Source of the DNA: Rhodoblastus acidophilus
GTDB lineage: Bacteria; Pseudomonadota; Alphaproteobacteria; Rhizobiales; Beijerinckiaceae
Assembly (NCBI RefSeq): GCF_025961575.1
Contig: NZ_JAOQNX010000018.1
Span: forward strand, 1 to 64,000
Length of the DNA: 64,000 nt
Reading direction: 5' to 3'
Part shown: positions 44,235-53,688 of the stretch, in pieces
How positions within the stretch are numbered: position 1 is the stretch's first letter
Layout of the letters: each line of letters starts with the position of its first letter
Position numbers and translations under genes: made by a program
Notes under the pieces: model-generated
Database searches by the model: none
The model's input: the letters and a program-made list of their open reading frames with translations, nothing else
Told to the model about the DNA's origin: nothing

Positions 44235-45284
44235 GTGAGCCAGCGGCTGCCCTGGATCGACGCGGCGCGCGGCGGCGCGCTGTTGGCCATGGCGGCCTAT
44301 CATTTCACCTGGGATCTCGCGGAATTCCGCTGGATCGACGGCGCGGTCACCGCGTCGCGCGCCTTCCATTTTTTTGGGCACGCGATCGCCGCGAGCTTTT
44401 TGGCGCTGTCGGGTTATAGCCTCGTGCTCGCGCGTCGGGCGCGGGGCGAAAAACTCTGGCGCGATCCGCATTATTGGCGGCGCTGGAGCCAGGTCGTCGC
44501 CGCGGCGGCCGCGGTGACGCTCGCGAGCTATGCGCTGTTTCCCGAGGCGCCGATTTTCTTCGGCATTTTGCATTGCATCGCGCTGTCGAGCCTGCTCGCC
44601 CTGCCCTTTGTCGAGGCGCCGCTCGTGGCGGTGTTTGTCGCAGCCGGATTGGCCTTGGCCGCGCCGCTGCTGGCCTCGCCTGTGTTCGACGCGCCGCAAT
44701 GGTGGTGGACGGGCCTGTCGGCGCTGACCCCCATCAGCAACGATTACCGGCCGCTGCTGCCCTGGCTGGGTTTCATGCTGCTGGGCGTGGGGCTCGCTCG
44801 TCTCCCTCTCCCCGCGCGCGGGGAGAGGGTTGGGGTGAGGGGCTGGGCCGTTGGCTTCAATGTCGTCCGAAAAAGCTTTCCTGAAGATGTCCAGGCCAGC
44901 GCCCCCGCCCCTCACCCCCCGCCCTCTCCCCGCACAAGCGGGAAGAGGGGGCCGGCGCGACCCTTCATCAAGCCCCTCGCCTTCCTCGGCCGCCATTCCC
45001 TGGCGTTTTACCTGATCCACCAGCCCGTTCTCTACGGCGCCCTCGCCCTGATCGGCCCGCAAGCCGCGCGCATCGACGAAGCGGGCTTCCTCGCGCAATG
45101 CACGGTCCAGTGCGCCGCCTCGGGCGCCGACGCGGGCCATTGCGAAGCCTCCTGCGGCTGCGTCGTCGCGCGCGCGAAGGCGGCGGGACGCTGGCGCGCC
45201 CTTGCCCTCAACACCCTGGATGCGGCGCAAAGGTCGGCGACCCATGACGACGCCGTCGCCTGCTACGCCGATAGCGCGCGCTGA
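44235..45284 (+). CDS. DUF1624 / heparan-alpha-glucosaminide acetyltransferase-like membrane protein with in-frame insert, 349 aa
   Basis: The N-terminus LPWIDAARGGALLAMAAYHF, WDLAEFRWIDG and FGHAIAASFLALSGYSLVL match DUF1624 membrane acyltransferase-like proteins, with further membrane segments to about residue 188 and again at 245-275 (FLGRHSLAFYLIHQPVLYGA). Between them about 50 residues (RLPLPARGERVGVRG to HPPPSPRTSGKR) are translated from a palindromic DNA repeat. The insert keeps the frame. The C-terminus, Cys-rich (CTVQCAASGADAGHCEAS), is unusual and could bind metal. GTG start follows the upstream stop by three bases. Confidence 0.8.
   Translation: MSQRLPWIDAARGGALLAMAAYHFTWDLAEFRWIDGAVTASRAFHFFGHAIAASFLALSGYSLVLARRARGEKLWRDPHYWRRWSQVVAAAAAVTLASYALFPEAPIFFGILHCIALSSLLALPFVEAPLVAVFVAAGLALAAPLLASPVFDAPQWWWTGLSALTPISNDYRPLLPWLGFMLLGVGLARLPLPARGERVGVRGWAVGFNVVRKSFPEDVQASAPAPHPPPSPRTSGKRGPARPFIKPLAFLGRHSLAFYLIHQPVLYGALALIGPQAARIDEAGFLAQCTVQCAASGADAGHCEASCGCVVARAKAAGRWRALALNTLDAAQRSATHDDAVACYADSAR
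44804..44951. repeat. palindromic element inside the DUF1624 gene
   Basis: Two hairpins lie in opposite orientation. The left is CCCTCTCCCCGCGCGCGGGG followed by AGAGGG and TTGGGGTGAGGGGC; the right is GCCCCTCACC, CCCGCCCTCTCCCCGC, then GCGGGAAGAGGGGG. They flank about 70 bases including GTCCGAAAAAGC. The arrangement is that of bipartite interspersed palindromes, normally intergenic, yet this one is in frame within a coding region. Copy number cannot be judged from this window. Confidence 0.7.
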
Positions 45285-45493
45285 GCCGCGCGCGAATCAG
45301 AATCGCCCAAACCCGAGAAATTTCATCGCTATTCCTGTCAAGTCCGGGGAATCGCCTAGGCAAGTTTCCGAACTATTTTCAAAAAGCAATTGGGTTCACC
45401 AATTTGTGATCGGGAAAACTGCGACTCGATGAAGCCGAAGCTGCGCTAGGCGCGTTGGAGGAGCATTGGTTCCGACACGCCTAGAGGATAACA

Positions 45494-45760
45494 ATGGAAC
45501 ACGCAGCACCCCCCAAGAAATCGACCCGGGGCTTCGCCTCGATGGATCCGGAGAAGCAGCGGGCGATCGCGCGGAAAGGCGGCGAGAGCGTGCCGCGCGA
45601 GAAGCGCAGCTTCTCCCAGAACGCCAGCCTGGCCGCCGAGGCCGGCCGCAAGGGCGGCAAGAGCGTCAATCCCGGCAACCGCAGCTTTGCGCGCGACAAG
45701 GACCTCGCCAAGAGCGCGGGCCGCAAGGGAGGCCGCGCCGCGCATCCCGGCAGCGAATGA
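45494..45760 (+). CDS. KGG-repeat stress protein, 88 aa
   Basis: The small basic protein has three RKGG motifs (IARKGGESV, AGRKGGKSV, AGRKGGRAA) around RSF-containing turns (KRSFSQNAS, NRSFARDKD). This is the KGG general-stress protein pattern (YciG/ConE-like), usually induced in stationary phase and thought to be disordered and protective. Start supported by GAGG seven bases upstream of ATG 45494. Transcription ends at the bidirectional terminator. Confidence 0.88.
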   Translation: MEHAAPPKKSTRGFASMDPEKQRAIARKGGESVPREKRSFSQNASLAAEAGRKGGKSVNPGNRSFARDKDLAKSAGRKGGRAAHPGSE

Positions 45761-45805
45761 GGCGCGCGACAATTTTCCGGTCCATGACCACGTGGACCTA
45801 AACAA

Positions 45806-45836
45806 AAGAGGCCCCTTTCGGGGCCTCTTGCTTTTT
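45806..45836. terminator. bidirectional terminator between the KGG gene and petC
   Basis: AAGAGGCCCC (45806-45815) and GGGGCCTCTT (45820-45829) form a perfect 10-bp stem with a TTTC tetraloop. GCTTTTT follows on the plus strand, and CTTTTGTTT on the minus side (45801-45805 and beyond), so it may serve both convergent genes. Confidence 0.9.
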
Positions 45837-45856
45837 CGGGAACGAACGCGTGCGGT

Positions 45857-46696
45857 TTAGTGCGCGACGTTGGACCAGATCTTCTTCTTGGTGAAGTACA
45901 TCAGGCCCGCGAGAATGAACAGGAAGGCCAGGACGCGGAAGCCGATGCGCTTGCGCTGCTCCAGGCTCGGCTCGGCCGCCCAGTACAGGAAGCTCGCGAC
46001 GTCCTTGGCGTACTGGTCGAGGGTCGCCGGGGTCCCGTCGGTATATTCCACCTGGCCGTCGACCAGGGGCTTGCCCATGGCGATCTTGTGGCCGGGGAAA
46101 TAGGCGTTCCAGTTCGGGTCCTCGTCCTTCTCGTAGCCATGCAGGATGGCGTAGATGTAGTCGGGGCCCAGCTCCTGGTACATGCCGCCGGGAACCGGCA
46201 GGGCGTCGAAGATGAACTTGGGGAAGCCGCGTTCATACTTGCGGGACTTGGCCAGCAGCGACATGTCCGGCGGGGCGGCGCCCAAAGCGGTGGCCGCAGC
46301 CTCCGGGTTCGGGAACGGCGCCGGGAAATAGTCCGACGGACGGCCGGGACGGTCGAACATGTCGCCCGAACCGTTCGGCCCGTCCTTGATCGTGAAGGAG
46401 GCGGCGAGCGCCTTCACCTGGTCTTCCGGCAGTTCCGGACCGCCCGTCTGGCCGAGCGTTCGGATAGGGATGTGCAGCTCGTGGCAGTTCGAGCAGACTT
46501 CCTTGTAGACCTTGAAACCGCGCTGCAGCTGGGCGCGATCGAAGGTGCCGAACGGACCGGCGAAGGTCCATTCCTGGCGGGTCGGGGTCGGCTGCTCGTG
46601 CTCGTCGGCGCGGGCGGCGGAGCTGGCGACGGCGGTCAGGCCGGCGACGGCCACGGCGAGGCCGAGGGTCTTGGTGAGGGTTTCTTTGAAGGTCAT
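45857..46696 (-). CDS. petC: cytochrome c1 of the bc1 complex, 279 aa
   Basis: Heme-c subunit passing electrons from the Rieske centre to cytochrome c. An N-terminal signal peptide (about 1-30) precedes the heme-binding CSNCH (Cys68, Cys71, His72); GHKIAMGKPL supplies the Met ligand, and a C-terminal anchor (RIGFRVLAFLFILAGLMYFT) precedes the positively charged end. Downstream partner of petB (10 bases away) and petA on the same strand. Separate petB and petC genes, not a fused one. Confidence 0.96.
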   Translation of the reverse strand: MTFKETLTKTLGLAVAVAGLTAVASSAARADEHEQPTPTRQEWTFAGPFGTFDRAQLQRGFKVYKEVCSNCHELHIPIRTLGQTGGPELPEDQVKALAASFTIKDGPNGSGDMFDRPGRPSDYFPAPFPNPEAAATALGAAPPDMSLLAKSRKYERGFPKFIFDALPVPGGMYQELGPDYIYAILHGYEKDEDPNWNAYFPGHKIAMGKPLVDGQVEYTDGTPATLDQYAKDVASFLYWAAEPSLEQRKRIGFRVLAFLFILAGLMYFTKKKIWSNVAH

Positions 46697-46706
46697 CGAA
46701 GGGTCC

Positions 46707-48011
46707 TCACTTCCAAAGACGCGTGGACTTGGTGGGCGCCTTGGCGGGCGCCGCCTTGACGGGTTCGGGCTTCGGCGGCTCGACCTTGCCGGACTTGGCC
46801 AGCACGGCCTCGGCGATGGTCGCGGGCACCGGCAGCGTCTTTTCCCACCTGGGAAGGAACGGCAGGATCGCGAAGAAGCCGAAGTACAGCAGGCTGAGGA
46901 CGCGGGAGACGGTCACGTAGGGTTCCGCCGCCGGCATGGCGCCGCAATAGCCCAGGCCGATGCTCACGACCACGAAGGCCCAGAACAGCGCCTTGTACAT
47001 CGGGCGATACTTGGCCGAGCGCACCGGGGACTTGTCCAGCCAGGGCAGGAAGGCCAGCACGGCGATGGCGGCGAACATCGCGATGACGCCCGCGAGCTTG
47101 TCCGGAATCGCGCGCAGGATCGCGTAGAACGGCAGGAAGTACCATTCCGGAACGATGTGCGGCGGGGTCTTGAGCGGGTTGGCCGGGATGTAATTGTCGG
47201 CGTCGCCCAGATAGTTCGGCACGTAGAAGATGAACCAGCAGTAGAGCAGCAGGAACACCACGACGCCCAGGCCGTCCTTCATGGTCGCATGCGGCGTGAA
47301 GGGCACGCAATCCTTCTCGACGTCCTTGATTTCGACGCCGTCGGGATTGTTCTGGCCGGTCACATGCAGCGCCCAGACGTGCAGGCCCACCACCGCGAAG
47401 ATGACGAAGGGCAGCAGGTAATGCAGGGCGAAGAAGCGGTTCAGGGTCGGGTTGTCGACGGAATAGCCGCCCCACAGCCAGGTGGTGATCTCGTTGCCGA
47501 AGATCGGAATGGCCGAGAACAGGTTGGTGATGACCGTCGCGCCCCAGAAGGACATCTGGCCCCACACCAGCACATAGCCCATGAAGCCCGTCGCCATCAT
47601 CAGCAGGAAGATGATCACGCCCAGGATCCACAGCACTTCGCGCGGGTTCTTGTAGGACCCGTAGTAGAGGCCGCGGAACATGTGGATGTAGACCGCGAGG
47701 AAGAACATCGAGGCGCCGTTGGCGTGGGCGTAGCGGAACAGCCAGCCCCAGTTCACGTCGCGCATGATCTTCTCGACGGAGGAGAAGGCCAGGGTCGCTT
47801 CCGGCGTATAGTGCATGGTCAGCACGACGCCGGTGATGATCTGGGCGATCAGCATGAAGGAGAGGATGGCGCCGAACGTCCACCAGTAATTCAGGTTCTT
47901 CGGCGTGGGATAGGCCACGAACGAGCCGTGGGCGAAGCTCAAAATCGGCAAGCGGGCTTCAAGCCACTTCACAAAGCCGTTCTTGGGCTCGAAAGTCGAG
48001 AGTCCATGCAT
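46707..48011 (-). CDS. petB: cytochrome b of the bc1 complex, 434 aa
   Basis: Membrane subunit with the two b hemes. The eight helices are recognisable, with the heme-binding pattern [24 protein letters not shown] and the second His pair around [37 protein letters not shown] is the ubiquinol-oxidation PEWY loop. The C-terminus has a Lys/Pro/Ala-rich extension. I start at the ATG at 48011 ([12 protein letters not shown]), with AAGAGAT upstream, in place of a TTG at 48026. It follows petA by 28 bases. Confidence 0.97.
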   Translation of the reverse strand: MHGLSTFEPKNGFVKWLEARLPILSFAHGSFVAYPTPKNLNYWWTFGAILSFMLIAQIITGVVLTMHYTPEATLAFSSVEKIMRDVNWGWLFRYAHANGASMFFLAVYIHMFRGLYYGSYKNPREVLWILGVIIFLLMMATGFMGYVLVWGQMSFWGATVITNLFSAIPIFGNEITTWLWGGYSVDNPTLNRFFALHYLLPFVIFAVVGLHVWALHVTGQNNPDGVEIKDVEKDCVPFTPHATMKDGLGVVVFLLLYCWFIFYVPNYLGDADNYIPANPLKTPPHIVPEWYFLPFYAILRAIPDKLAGVIAMFAAIAVLAFLPWLDKSPVRSAKYRPMYKALFWAFVVVSIGLGYCGAMPAAEPYVTVSRVLSLLYFGFFAILPFLPRWEKTLPVPATIAEAVLAKSGKVEPPKPEPVKAAPAKAPTKSTRLWK

Positions 48012-48039
48012 GAGTGATCTCTTCAAAATGACGAGGGGC

Positions 48040-48570
48040 TTAGCCGATCTTGACCTTGGTGTCGGTCAGGAAGGCGTAGGGCGGCACATCGAGGTTGCGC
48101 GGGGCCGGACCCTTGCGGATGCGGCCGGACGTGTCATAGACGGAGCCGTGGCACGGGCAGAACCAGCCGTTATATTCGCCCTGGTTGCCGAGCGGGATGC
48201 AGCCGAGATGGGTGCAGACGCCGATGACGATCAGCCATTCGGGCTTCTGCACGCGCGACTTGTCGGTCGCGGGATCGGGCATGCTGGCGTTGTCGCCGTC
48301 CTGGGCCGCCTTGATCTCGTCCGCCGTGCGATGGCGGATGAACACCGGCTTGCCGCGCCACTTGACCGTGACGATCTGGCCGGCCGGAATGGCGCCGATG
48401 TCGATCTCGGACGAAGCCATCGCCAGCGTCGAGGCGTCCGGATTCATCTGGCTGATCAGCGGCCACGCGACGGAAACCGCGCCGACGGCGGCGACCGATC
48501 CGGTGGCGACGTAAAGAAAATCTCTGCGACTGGTTTCATCCGTCGAAGGCGTGGGCGTGGCTGTGGACAA
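48040..48570 (-). CDS. petA: Rieske iron-sulfur subunit of the bc1 complex, 176 aa
   Basis: Carries the Rieske [2Fe-2S] cluster. [17 protein letters not shown] is a Tat-type uncleaved anchor at the start. Cluster ligands are CTHLGC and CPCHGS. The TTG at 48570 is the best start: GGGGAT lies seven bases upstream, and the resulting length (176) fits the family. A longer reading to 48801 has no family support. First gene of the bc1 operon; the promoter should lie in 48571-48874. Confidence 0.95.
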   Translation of the reverse strand: MSTATPTPSTDETSRRDFLYVATGSVAAVGAVSVAWPLISQMNPDASTLAMASSEIDIGAIPAGQIVTVKWRGKPVFIRHRTADEIKAAQDGDNASMPDPATDKSRVQKPEWLIVIGVCTHLGCIPLGNQGEYNGWFCPCHGSVYDTSGRIRKGPAPRNLDVPPYAFLTDTKVKIG

Positions 48571-48874
48571 GGCGACATCCCCAGGGTTTCGAGCGCGCGC
48601 CCTGCTGCTCCGGGGCGGCTCTGCTTGCTCGCAAAAAGCGAGGCGGTCTCTACGATGCGCGGTTCGACGAGCGAGGCCGCGCGGCGGAAAATATTCCCTC
48701 CCGCTCGCAACCGCGCCCAAGTGACGCGATGACGAAATGCAGGCCAAGGGAGGCCATTCGGCAGGCGCCGCTATTTGGCGCCTTTCGACCCCATTGTCCA
48801 TAGAACGAACTTGGCGATTTGTTAGGCGGTGAACGGCGTATTGCCGGACGTTTGGGCGCCGTTATGATCGCCGC

Positions 48875-49393
48875 ATGAATCAGGAGCCTTCGCGCGTCCC
48901 TCCCCTGTGTCTCGCGCTTTACCAACCGGACATTCCTCAAAATGCGGGAACCATGCTCCGGCTTTGCGCATGCCTCGGGGTGGAGGCGGCGCTGATCGAA
49001 CCCGCCGCCTTCCCCCTGACAGAACGTCACTTTCGGCGCGCCGGCCTCGACTACCTCGACCAAGTGATGATGACGCGACACCTCTCGTGGCGCAATTTTG
49101 AGCAGTGGCGCGCGACAAATGGACGCAGGTTGCTGCTGCTGTCGACACGGGCGGCCTCGCCCTACCACGCCTTCGCGTTCCGCCCCGGCGACATCGTCAT
49201 GGTCGGACGCGAATCCGCGGGCGCGCCGGAGGAGGTGCACGAGGCCGCCGACGCGCGCCTGCTCATCCCGCTGCGCGCCGGCGCGCGGTCGCTCAATGTC
49301 GCGGTCGCCGCCAGCATGGTTTTGGGCGAGGCGCTGCGGCAGATCGATGGGTTCCCCAAGTCAGGGATTTTGGAGGGCGCGAGGCCTGAATAG
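48875..49393 (+). CDS. trmL: tRNA (cytidine/uridine-34-2'-O)-methyltransferase TrmL, 172 aa
   Basis: SPOUT methyltransferase acting on the wobble ribose of tRNA-Leu. LCLALYQPDIPQNAGTMLRL, with Asn in the catalytic knot, GDIVMVGRESAGAPEEVHEA and LRAGARSLNVAVAASMVLGE are the three SPOUT motifs. Length is normal. It is divergent from petA. The C-terminal end KSGILEGARPE is slightly longer than usual. No ambiguity in the start ATG. Confidence 0.95.
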   Translation: MNQEPSRVPPLCLALYQPDIPQNAGTMLRLCACLGVEAALIEPAAFPLTERHFRRAGLDYLDQVMMTRHLSWRNFEQWRATNGRRLLLLSTRAASPYHAFAFRPGDIVMVGRESAGAPEEVHEAADARLLIPLRAGARSLNVAVAASMVLGEALRQIDGFPKSGILEGARPE

Positions 49394-49407
49394 CCTCTGC
49401 GCGACGC

Positions 49408-50130
49408 CTATCCGCGACGCGATTGATGCTGCTGCGGCGTGCGGAACGGCGCCGCGTCTCTCTTGCGCAGAGCGAAGGCCAGCAGCGCGTTTCGGAACGG
49501 CTGTTCGCGCTCGAAGAGCTGATAGAGGTCCGTGCTGCGATCGATCGGGCGAATTTCGCCGTGCGTGAGCAGACAGCTCAGCAGCACCTCATAATTGTTG
49601 GCGTGCGCCAGATCGTAGACGAAATCCGGCTGGAGGTTGAAGATGCCGTGGTTGACCCAGCCAAAGGCCGGCGTCCAGTGGATCATCACGCCGCCGGCCT
49701 TGGTATGATCATGAAGCGAGCGGAAGACTTGGTATTGGTTGAAGACATGCTCGGACGTGCCGTTGTTGATCGCAACGTCGAAAGGTCCGTCCAATTCAAA
49801 AGGCTCGTTCAGGTCGAACGGATGAGCCTGCGACGACCCGGCGAAATCCACCGCGCAATACCTTTTGCAATCGAACAGAAGGTCATAAAGCACGCGCGCC
49901 GCATGTTTCGCCGGCCAGTTGCCGTAATGCGCCGGGATTTCCGCGAGCCGCTGCTTGACCTGTTGCCGCTGCGCATCATCCTTGACGAGCACAGGATTGT
50001 TGTAAATCGCCTCCGCGGCCAAGGCGATGGTCTCACTCTCTCCGAGCTCCAGAATCTCCGCCGATTGTGGTAAGAGATTTTTCTCGCGCGCCAGCACGAG
50101 GAAACCAAATTCCATTGATGAAATGCCCAT
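49408..50130 (-). CDS. methyltransferase-like protein of unknown substrate, 240 aa
   Basis: ILELGESETIALAAEAIYNN and FDVAINNGTSEHVFNQYQVF, followed by HTKAGGVMIHWTPAFGWVNHG, are the motif I to III segments of a class I methyltransferase, but the glycine-rich SAM loop is degenerate at the N-terminus (ELGESET in place of DxGxGxG), which suggests altered or lost catalysis. Similar proteins occur near polysaccharide genes, but none is nearby here. Its stop lies 15 bases from the trmL stop and the two genes converge. Confidence 0.6.
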   Translation of the reverse strand: MGISSMEFGFLVLAREKNLLPQSAEILELGESETIALAAEAIYNNPVLVKDDAQRQQVKQRLAEIPAHYGNWPAKHAARVLYDLLFDCKRYCAVDFAGSSQAHPFDLNEPFELDGPFDVAINNGTSEHVFNQYQVFRSLHDHTKAGGVMIHWTPAFGWVNHGIFNLQPDFVYDLAHANNYEVLLSCLLTHGEIRPIDRSTDLYQLFEREQPFRNALLAFALRKRDAAPFRTPQQHQSRRG

Positions 50131-50450
50131 GACGAGGCCCTCGACAAAAGATCTGAAATATTTTGGCGAACCTTAGACAGAAGCATTCCGCGAGACAAGC
50201 GCACACCGCGCCGACCGCCAGGCCACCGCACGACAACGCCCGCGCCAGTCCCGGCGGACCGTGCCTTCCGCGCGGCAGCCTCGACAAAATGATGAGGATG
50301 CGCCGCATGTTCAGGCGCGTTTTTTTCGCGGCGGGGGGCGACAAAAGGAAGCAGGTTGCTGCTAATCTTCGGAAATGCAGCGTCGCCCTCGGCGCCTGAG
50401 CGTCCCGCCCCGGCCAGGGCTCTGCGAGGGGCGGGGCGGCGGCCGCTCCC
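50131..50450. other. gap upstream of hemF, no gene seen
   Basis: The interval between the methyltransferase-like gene and hemF holds promoters for both directions presumably. An open frame on the plus strand (50163-50399) starts TTG and reads an unstructured Arg/Ala-rich peptide without a ribosome site; I see no gene, repeat or strong hairpin. A Fnr-like box was not apparent. Confidence 0.4.
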
Positions 50451-51353
50451 ATGGAGACAGATGTGACGGACACGGAGCTGGACCAGCGCAAGCGTGAAGC
50501 CGCCGAATGGTTTTCGACCTTGCAGGGGCGGATCATCGCCGCCTTCGAGGCCTTGGAGCGGCGCGACGGCGCCTATGAGCCCGAGGCCGAGCCGGGAACC
50601 TTCGTCCTCTCGCCCTGGGAGCGGACCAACCATGACGGCGCGCCCGGCGGCGGCGGCCGGATGGCCTTGCTCAAGGGGCGACTGTTCGAAAAGGCGGGGG
50701 TTCACGTCTCCACCGTCCACGGAACCTTCGCGCCGGAATTCGCGCGCCAGATTCCGGGCGCGGCGGCCGATCCCCGATTCTGGGCGGCCGGCATTTCGCT
50801 GATCGTCCATCCGCGCAATCCGAACATCCCGGCCGCCCACATGAACACAAGATTCGTGGCGACCTCCAAAACCTGGTTCGGCGGCGGCGCCGACCTCACC
50901 CCGGTGCTGATGGCGCGCCGCAGCCAGGACGACCCCGACACGCAGGCCTTTCACGCGGCGATGCGCGGCGCCTGCGCCGGCCACGCCGTCGCCGATTACA
51001 ACCGGTTCAAATCCTGGTGCGACGACTACTTCTTTTTGCCCCATCGCAATGAAGCGCGCGGCGTGGGAGGAATATTCTACGACGAACTCGAAGCCGGAGG
51101 CCAAAATTTCGGCCCCGCCTTCGCCTTCACCCGCGCCGTCGGCGAGGCCTTCGCCGATATTTACCCGAGGCTGGTCGAGGCCAATATGGGCAAGAGCTGG
51201 ACGGCGGCGCAGCGCGAGGAGCAACTCGAACGGCGCGGCCGTTACGTCGAGTTCAACCTGCTCTATGATCGCGGCACGATTTTTGGTCTGAAAACGGGAG
51301 GCAATATCGATTCGATTCTCTCCTCCATGCCGCCGGTGGTGACATGGCCATAA
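50451..51353 (+). CDS. hemF: oxygen-dependent coproporphyrinogen III oxidase HemF, 300 aa
   Basis: Converts coproporphyrinogen III to protoporphyrinogen IX with O2. [58 protein letters not shown] and [15 protein letters not shown] are the family signatures; the end [10 protein letters not shown] is the usual rhizobial HemF C-terminus. The ATG at 50451 is followed by a GTG at 50463 that could also serve. The DUF2158 gene overlaps its last bases by the upstream ATG choice. Confidence 0.97.
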   Translation: METDVTDTELDQRKREAAEWFSTLQGRIIAAFEALERRDGAYEPEAEPGTFVLSPWERTNHDGAPGGGGRMALLKGRLFEKAGVHVSTVHGTFAPEFARQIPGAAADPRFWAAGISLIVHPRNPNIPAAHMNTRFVATSKTWFGGGADLTPVLMARRSQDDPDTQAFHAAMRGACAGHAVADYNRFKSWCDDYFFLPHRNEARGVGGIFYDELEAGGQNFGPAFAFTRAVGEAFADIYPRLVEANMGKSWTAAQREEQLERRGRYVEFNLLYDRGTIFGLKTGGNIDSILSSMPPVVTWP

Positions 51354-51382
51354 GTTCTTCCAAGCAGATGGGGACCCCCAAA

Positions 51383-51580
51383 ATGGAATTCCGCCCAGGC
51401 GATCTCGTGCAATTGAAGTCCGGCGGCCGGTCGATGACCGTCGTCAAGTCCGACAAGACCAGTGTCGATGTGATCTGGTACGGGGAAAGCGACGACGCGA
51501 TCCACACCGCGACCATCCCCGCCGCCTGCCTCGACGTGATCGAACTCGACGACGACGAGGATTTCGAAGACGACGAGTAA
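51383..51580 (+). CDS. YodC-like DUF2158 protein, 65 aa
   Basis: MEFRPGDLVQLKSGGRSMTV followed by VIWYGESDDAIHTATIPAA is the small SH3-like DUF2158 fold. A very acidic C-terminus (ELDDDEDFEDDE) is notable. I start at ATG 51383, which gives the family N-terminus and has GGGGA upstream; an ATG at 51344 would overlap hemF by ten bases and add 13 residues. Function unknown. Confidence 0.75.
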   Translation: MEFRPGDLVQLKSGGRSMTVVKSDKTSVDVIWYGESDDAIHTATIPAACLDVIELDDDEDFEDDE

Positions 51581-51679
51581 GCCGCAGCGCAGCGACCGCC
51601 AAATCCCGCCGCGCGGCCTCTCCCGCCGCGCGGTCTCCCGTCGGATGACGCACACGCGAATCCTCGCTATCTTTCAATC

Positions 51680-52174
51680 ATGCGCCGCCTTCATCTGCTC
51701 CGGCACGCCCATGCCGCGCCCCCGGGAAAATATCGCGACCACGAAAGGCCGCTCACCACCGCCGGGCGCGCGGCGGCGGCCCAGGTCGGCCGCGCCCTGA
51801 CGGCGCGCGGCGACCTCATCGACATCGCGCTGTGCTCCGACGCCGCCCGCGCCCGCGAAACCCTCGACCTCGTGCTCGAGACCTCCGGGGCGACGCCCGA
51901 GCTGCGCCTGGAGCGCGGCATCTACCAGGCGGATTGCGAGGAGATCGCCGCGCTGCTGCGCGTCCTGCCGGACGAGGTCCGCACCGTGCTGGTGGTCGGC
52001 CACAATCCAGGCGTAGGCGAATTCGCGGCCGCCTTCGCCGGCGGCGGGTCGACGCCGGACCTCGACCGTCTCAACCGATTTTTTCCGCCGGCGGCGCTGG
52101 CCTCGTTTGAAATCGCGGCGCCGTGGAACGAATTGTCATGGAAGGGCGGCCAATTGCTCGCGTTTCTGTCATGA
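51680..52174 (+). CDS. SixA-type histidine phosphatase, 164 aa
   Basis: MRRLHLLRHAHAAPPGKYRD contains the RHG-type motif (here Arg-His-Ala), with the second conserved part RPLTTAGRAAAAQVG and a later VVGHNPGVGEFA with the catalytic His. This is the short phosphohistidine phosphatase class that removes phosphate from signalling His residues in Hpt proteins; the specific target here is unknown. Length is typical. GCTATCTTTCAATC precedes the start with a weak ribosome site. Confidence 0.88.
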   Translation: MRRLHLLRHAHAAPPGKYRDHERPLTTAGRAAAAQVGRALTARGDLIDIALCSDAARARETLDLVLETSGATPELRLERGIYQADCEEIAALLRVLPDEVRTVLVVGHNPGVGEFAAAFAGGGSTPDLDRLNRFFPPAALASFEIAAPWNELSWKGGQLLAFLS

Positions 52175-52230
52175 CCCTGTATAAGTCGCGTCGGGCGCCC
52201 CACTGAGACGAGACCCGCCCGGAGATCCGC

Positions 52231-53688
52231 TTGCCCATCCTCGACACACTCCTCGCCGAAGCCCGCAACGGCGCGGCCAATCTGTCCGACCTGATCCGTG
52301 GAAAAGGCCTCCGTCTCGGCGTCACCGGCCTGTCGCGCGCCGGCAAGACCGTGTTCATCACCGCGCTCACCCGCCAGCTCACTCTGCTCGGCAAGTCCGG
52401 CAAGAACGCCCTGCCCGCCTTCCGCGTCGCCGAGGAGGGCCGCATCATCCGCGGCAAGCTCGAGCCGCAGCCCGACGACAATGTGCCGCGCTTCGCCTAT
52501 GAGGACCATCTCGCCGCCCTCTCCGGCCCCGAGCGCCACTGGCCCGAATCCACCCGCCAGATCTCGCAGCTCCGCCTGCGCCTGGACTTCGAACGCCGCG
52601 AAGGTTTTCGCGCTGGCGGATCGTCGCTGACCATCGACATCGTCGACTATCCCGGCGAATGGCTTTTGGACCTGCCGCTGCTGCAAAAGACCTATGCCGA
52701 CTGGTCCCGCGAAACTTTTGAAGCCAGCGCCGGCGCCGCCCGCGCCACGCTCGCCGCCGAGTTCCGCTCGTTTTCGCGCTCGCTCGATCCCGCCGGCCCG
52801 GAAGACGAAGGCGTGGCGCGAAAAGCGGCGGAAAAATTCACCGCCTATCTGCGCGCCTCGCGCAGCGAGTCCTACGCGCTCTCCACTTTGCCGCCCGGCC
52901 GTTTCCTCATGCCGGGCGATCTCGAGGGCTCCCCCGCCCTCACTTTTGCGCCTCTGCCGCTGCCGGAAGGTTTTTTCGCCGCGCCGGGCACGCTCGCCGC
53001 GATGATGGAGCGCCGCTACGAGGCCTATAAAACCTTTGTGGTCAAACCGTTCTTCCAGAACCATTTCGCCCGGCTCGACCGGCAGATCGTTCTGGTGGAC
53101 GCGCTGGCCGCGCTCAACTCGGGCGCGGAAGCCGTGCGCGACCTGCAACGCGGCCTCAACGACGTGCTCGCCGCCTTCCGCGCCGGCCACAACAGCTGGT
53201 TCAACACTTTGTTCCGGCCGCGCATCGACAAGATCCTGATCGCCGCGACCAAGGCCGACCATTTGCACCACCTCAGCCATGACCGTCTCGAGGCGATCCT
53301 GCGGGTGCTGGCGTCGCGCTCCATCGCCCGCGCCGAGGATTTTGGCGCGCAAGTGGACGTGGTGGCGCTCGCCGCGGTGCGCGCCACCCGCGAAGCCCAG
53401 ATCAAATATGGCAAGGAGACGCTCGACGCCATTGTCGGCGTCCCGCTGGCCGGCGAATGCCTCGACGGCCACAAATTCGACGGGCGGACTGAGGCCGCGG
53501 TCTTCCCCGGCCAATTGCCCGAAGACCCCCGCCAGGCCTTCCGCGGCGACATGCTGGCGACGCCGGAACATATGGCCGATGTCCGCTTTCTCCGGTTCCG
53601 GCCGCCGCTGACGCCGCAGGGCGCGCCGCCGCAGCAGATCCGTCTCGACCGCGCCTGCCAGTTCCTGTTCGGAGATTGGATGCCATGA
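52231..53688 (+). CDS. ycjX: YcjX-family P-loop NTPase, 485 aa
   Basis: DUF463 family, stress-inducible GTPase-like protein. The P-loop GVTGLSRAGKTVFITALTRQ lies near residues 31-50. ISQLRLRLDFERREGF, IDIVDYPGEWLLDLPLLQ (switch II-like) and KADHLHHLSHDRLEAIL are family marks. TTG start is preceded by GGAGAT. The last four bases overlap ycjF (ATGA, 53685-53688), and the two are a conserved pair of unknown molecular role at the envelope. Confidence 0.92.
   Translation: MPILDTLLAEARNGAANLSDLIRGKGLRLGVTGLSRAGKTVFITALTRQLTLLGKSGKNALPAFRVAEEGRIIRGKLEPQPDDNVPRFAYEDHLAALSGPERHWPESTRQISQLRLRLDFERREGFRAGGSSLTIDIVDYPGEWLLDLPLLQKTYADWSRETFEASAGAARATLAAEFRSFSRSLDPAGPEDEGVARKAAEKFTAYLRASRSESYALSTLPPGRFLMPGDLEGSPALTFAPLPLPEGFFAAPGTLAAMMERRYEAYKTFVVKPFFQNHFARLDRQIVLVDALAALNSGAEAVRDLQRGLNDVLAAFRAGHNSWFNTLFRPRIDKILIAATKADHLHHLSHDRLEAILRVLASRSIARAEDFGAQVDVVALAAVRATREAQIKYGKETLDAIVGVPLAGECLDGHKFDGRTEAAVFPGQLPEDPRQAFRGDMLATPEHMADVRFLRFRPPLTPQGAPPQQIRLDRACQFLFGDWMP

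Noticed and set aside
43251-45245. 664-residue frame opposite the exported protein and DUF1624 genes
   Set aside because: Low-complexity Gly/Arg/His composition, antisense to recognisable genes.
50163-50399. 78-residue plus-strand frame upstream of hemF
   Set aside because: TTG start without ribosome site, unstructured Arg/Ala-rich product, no family.
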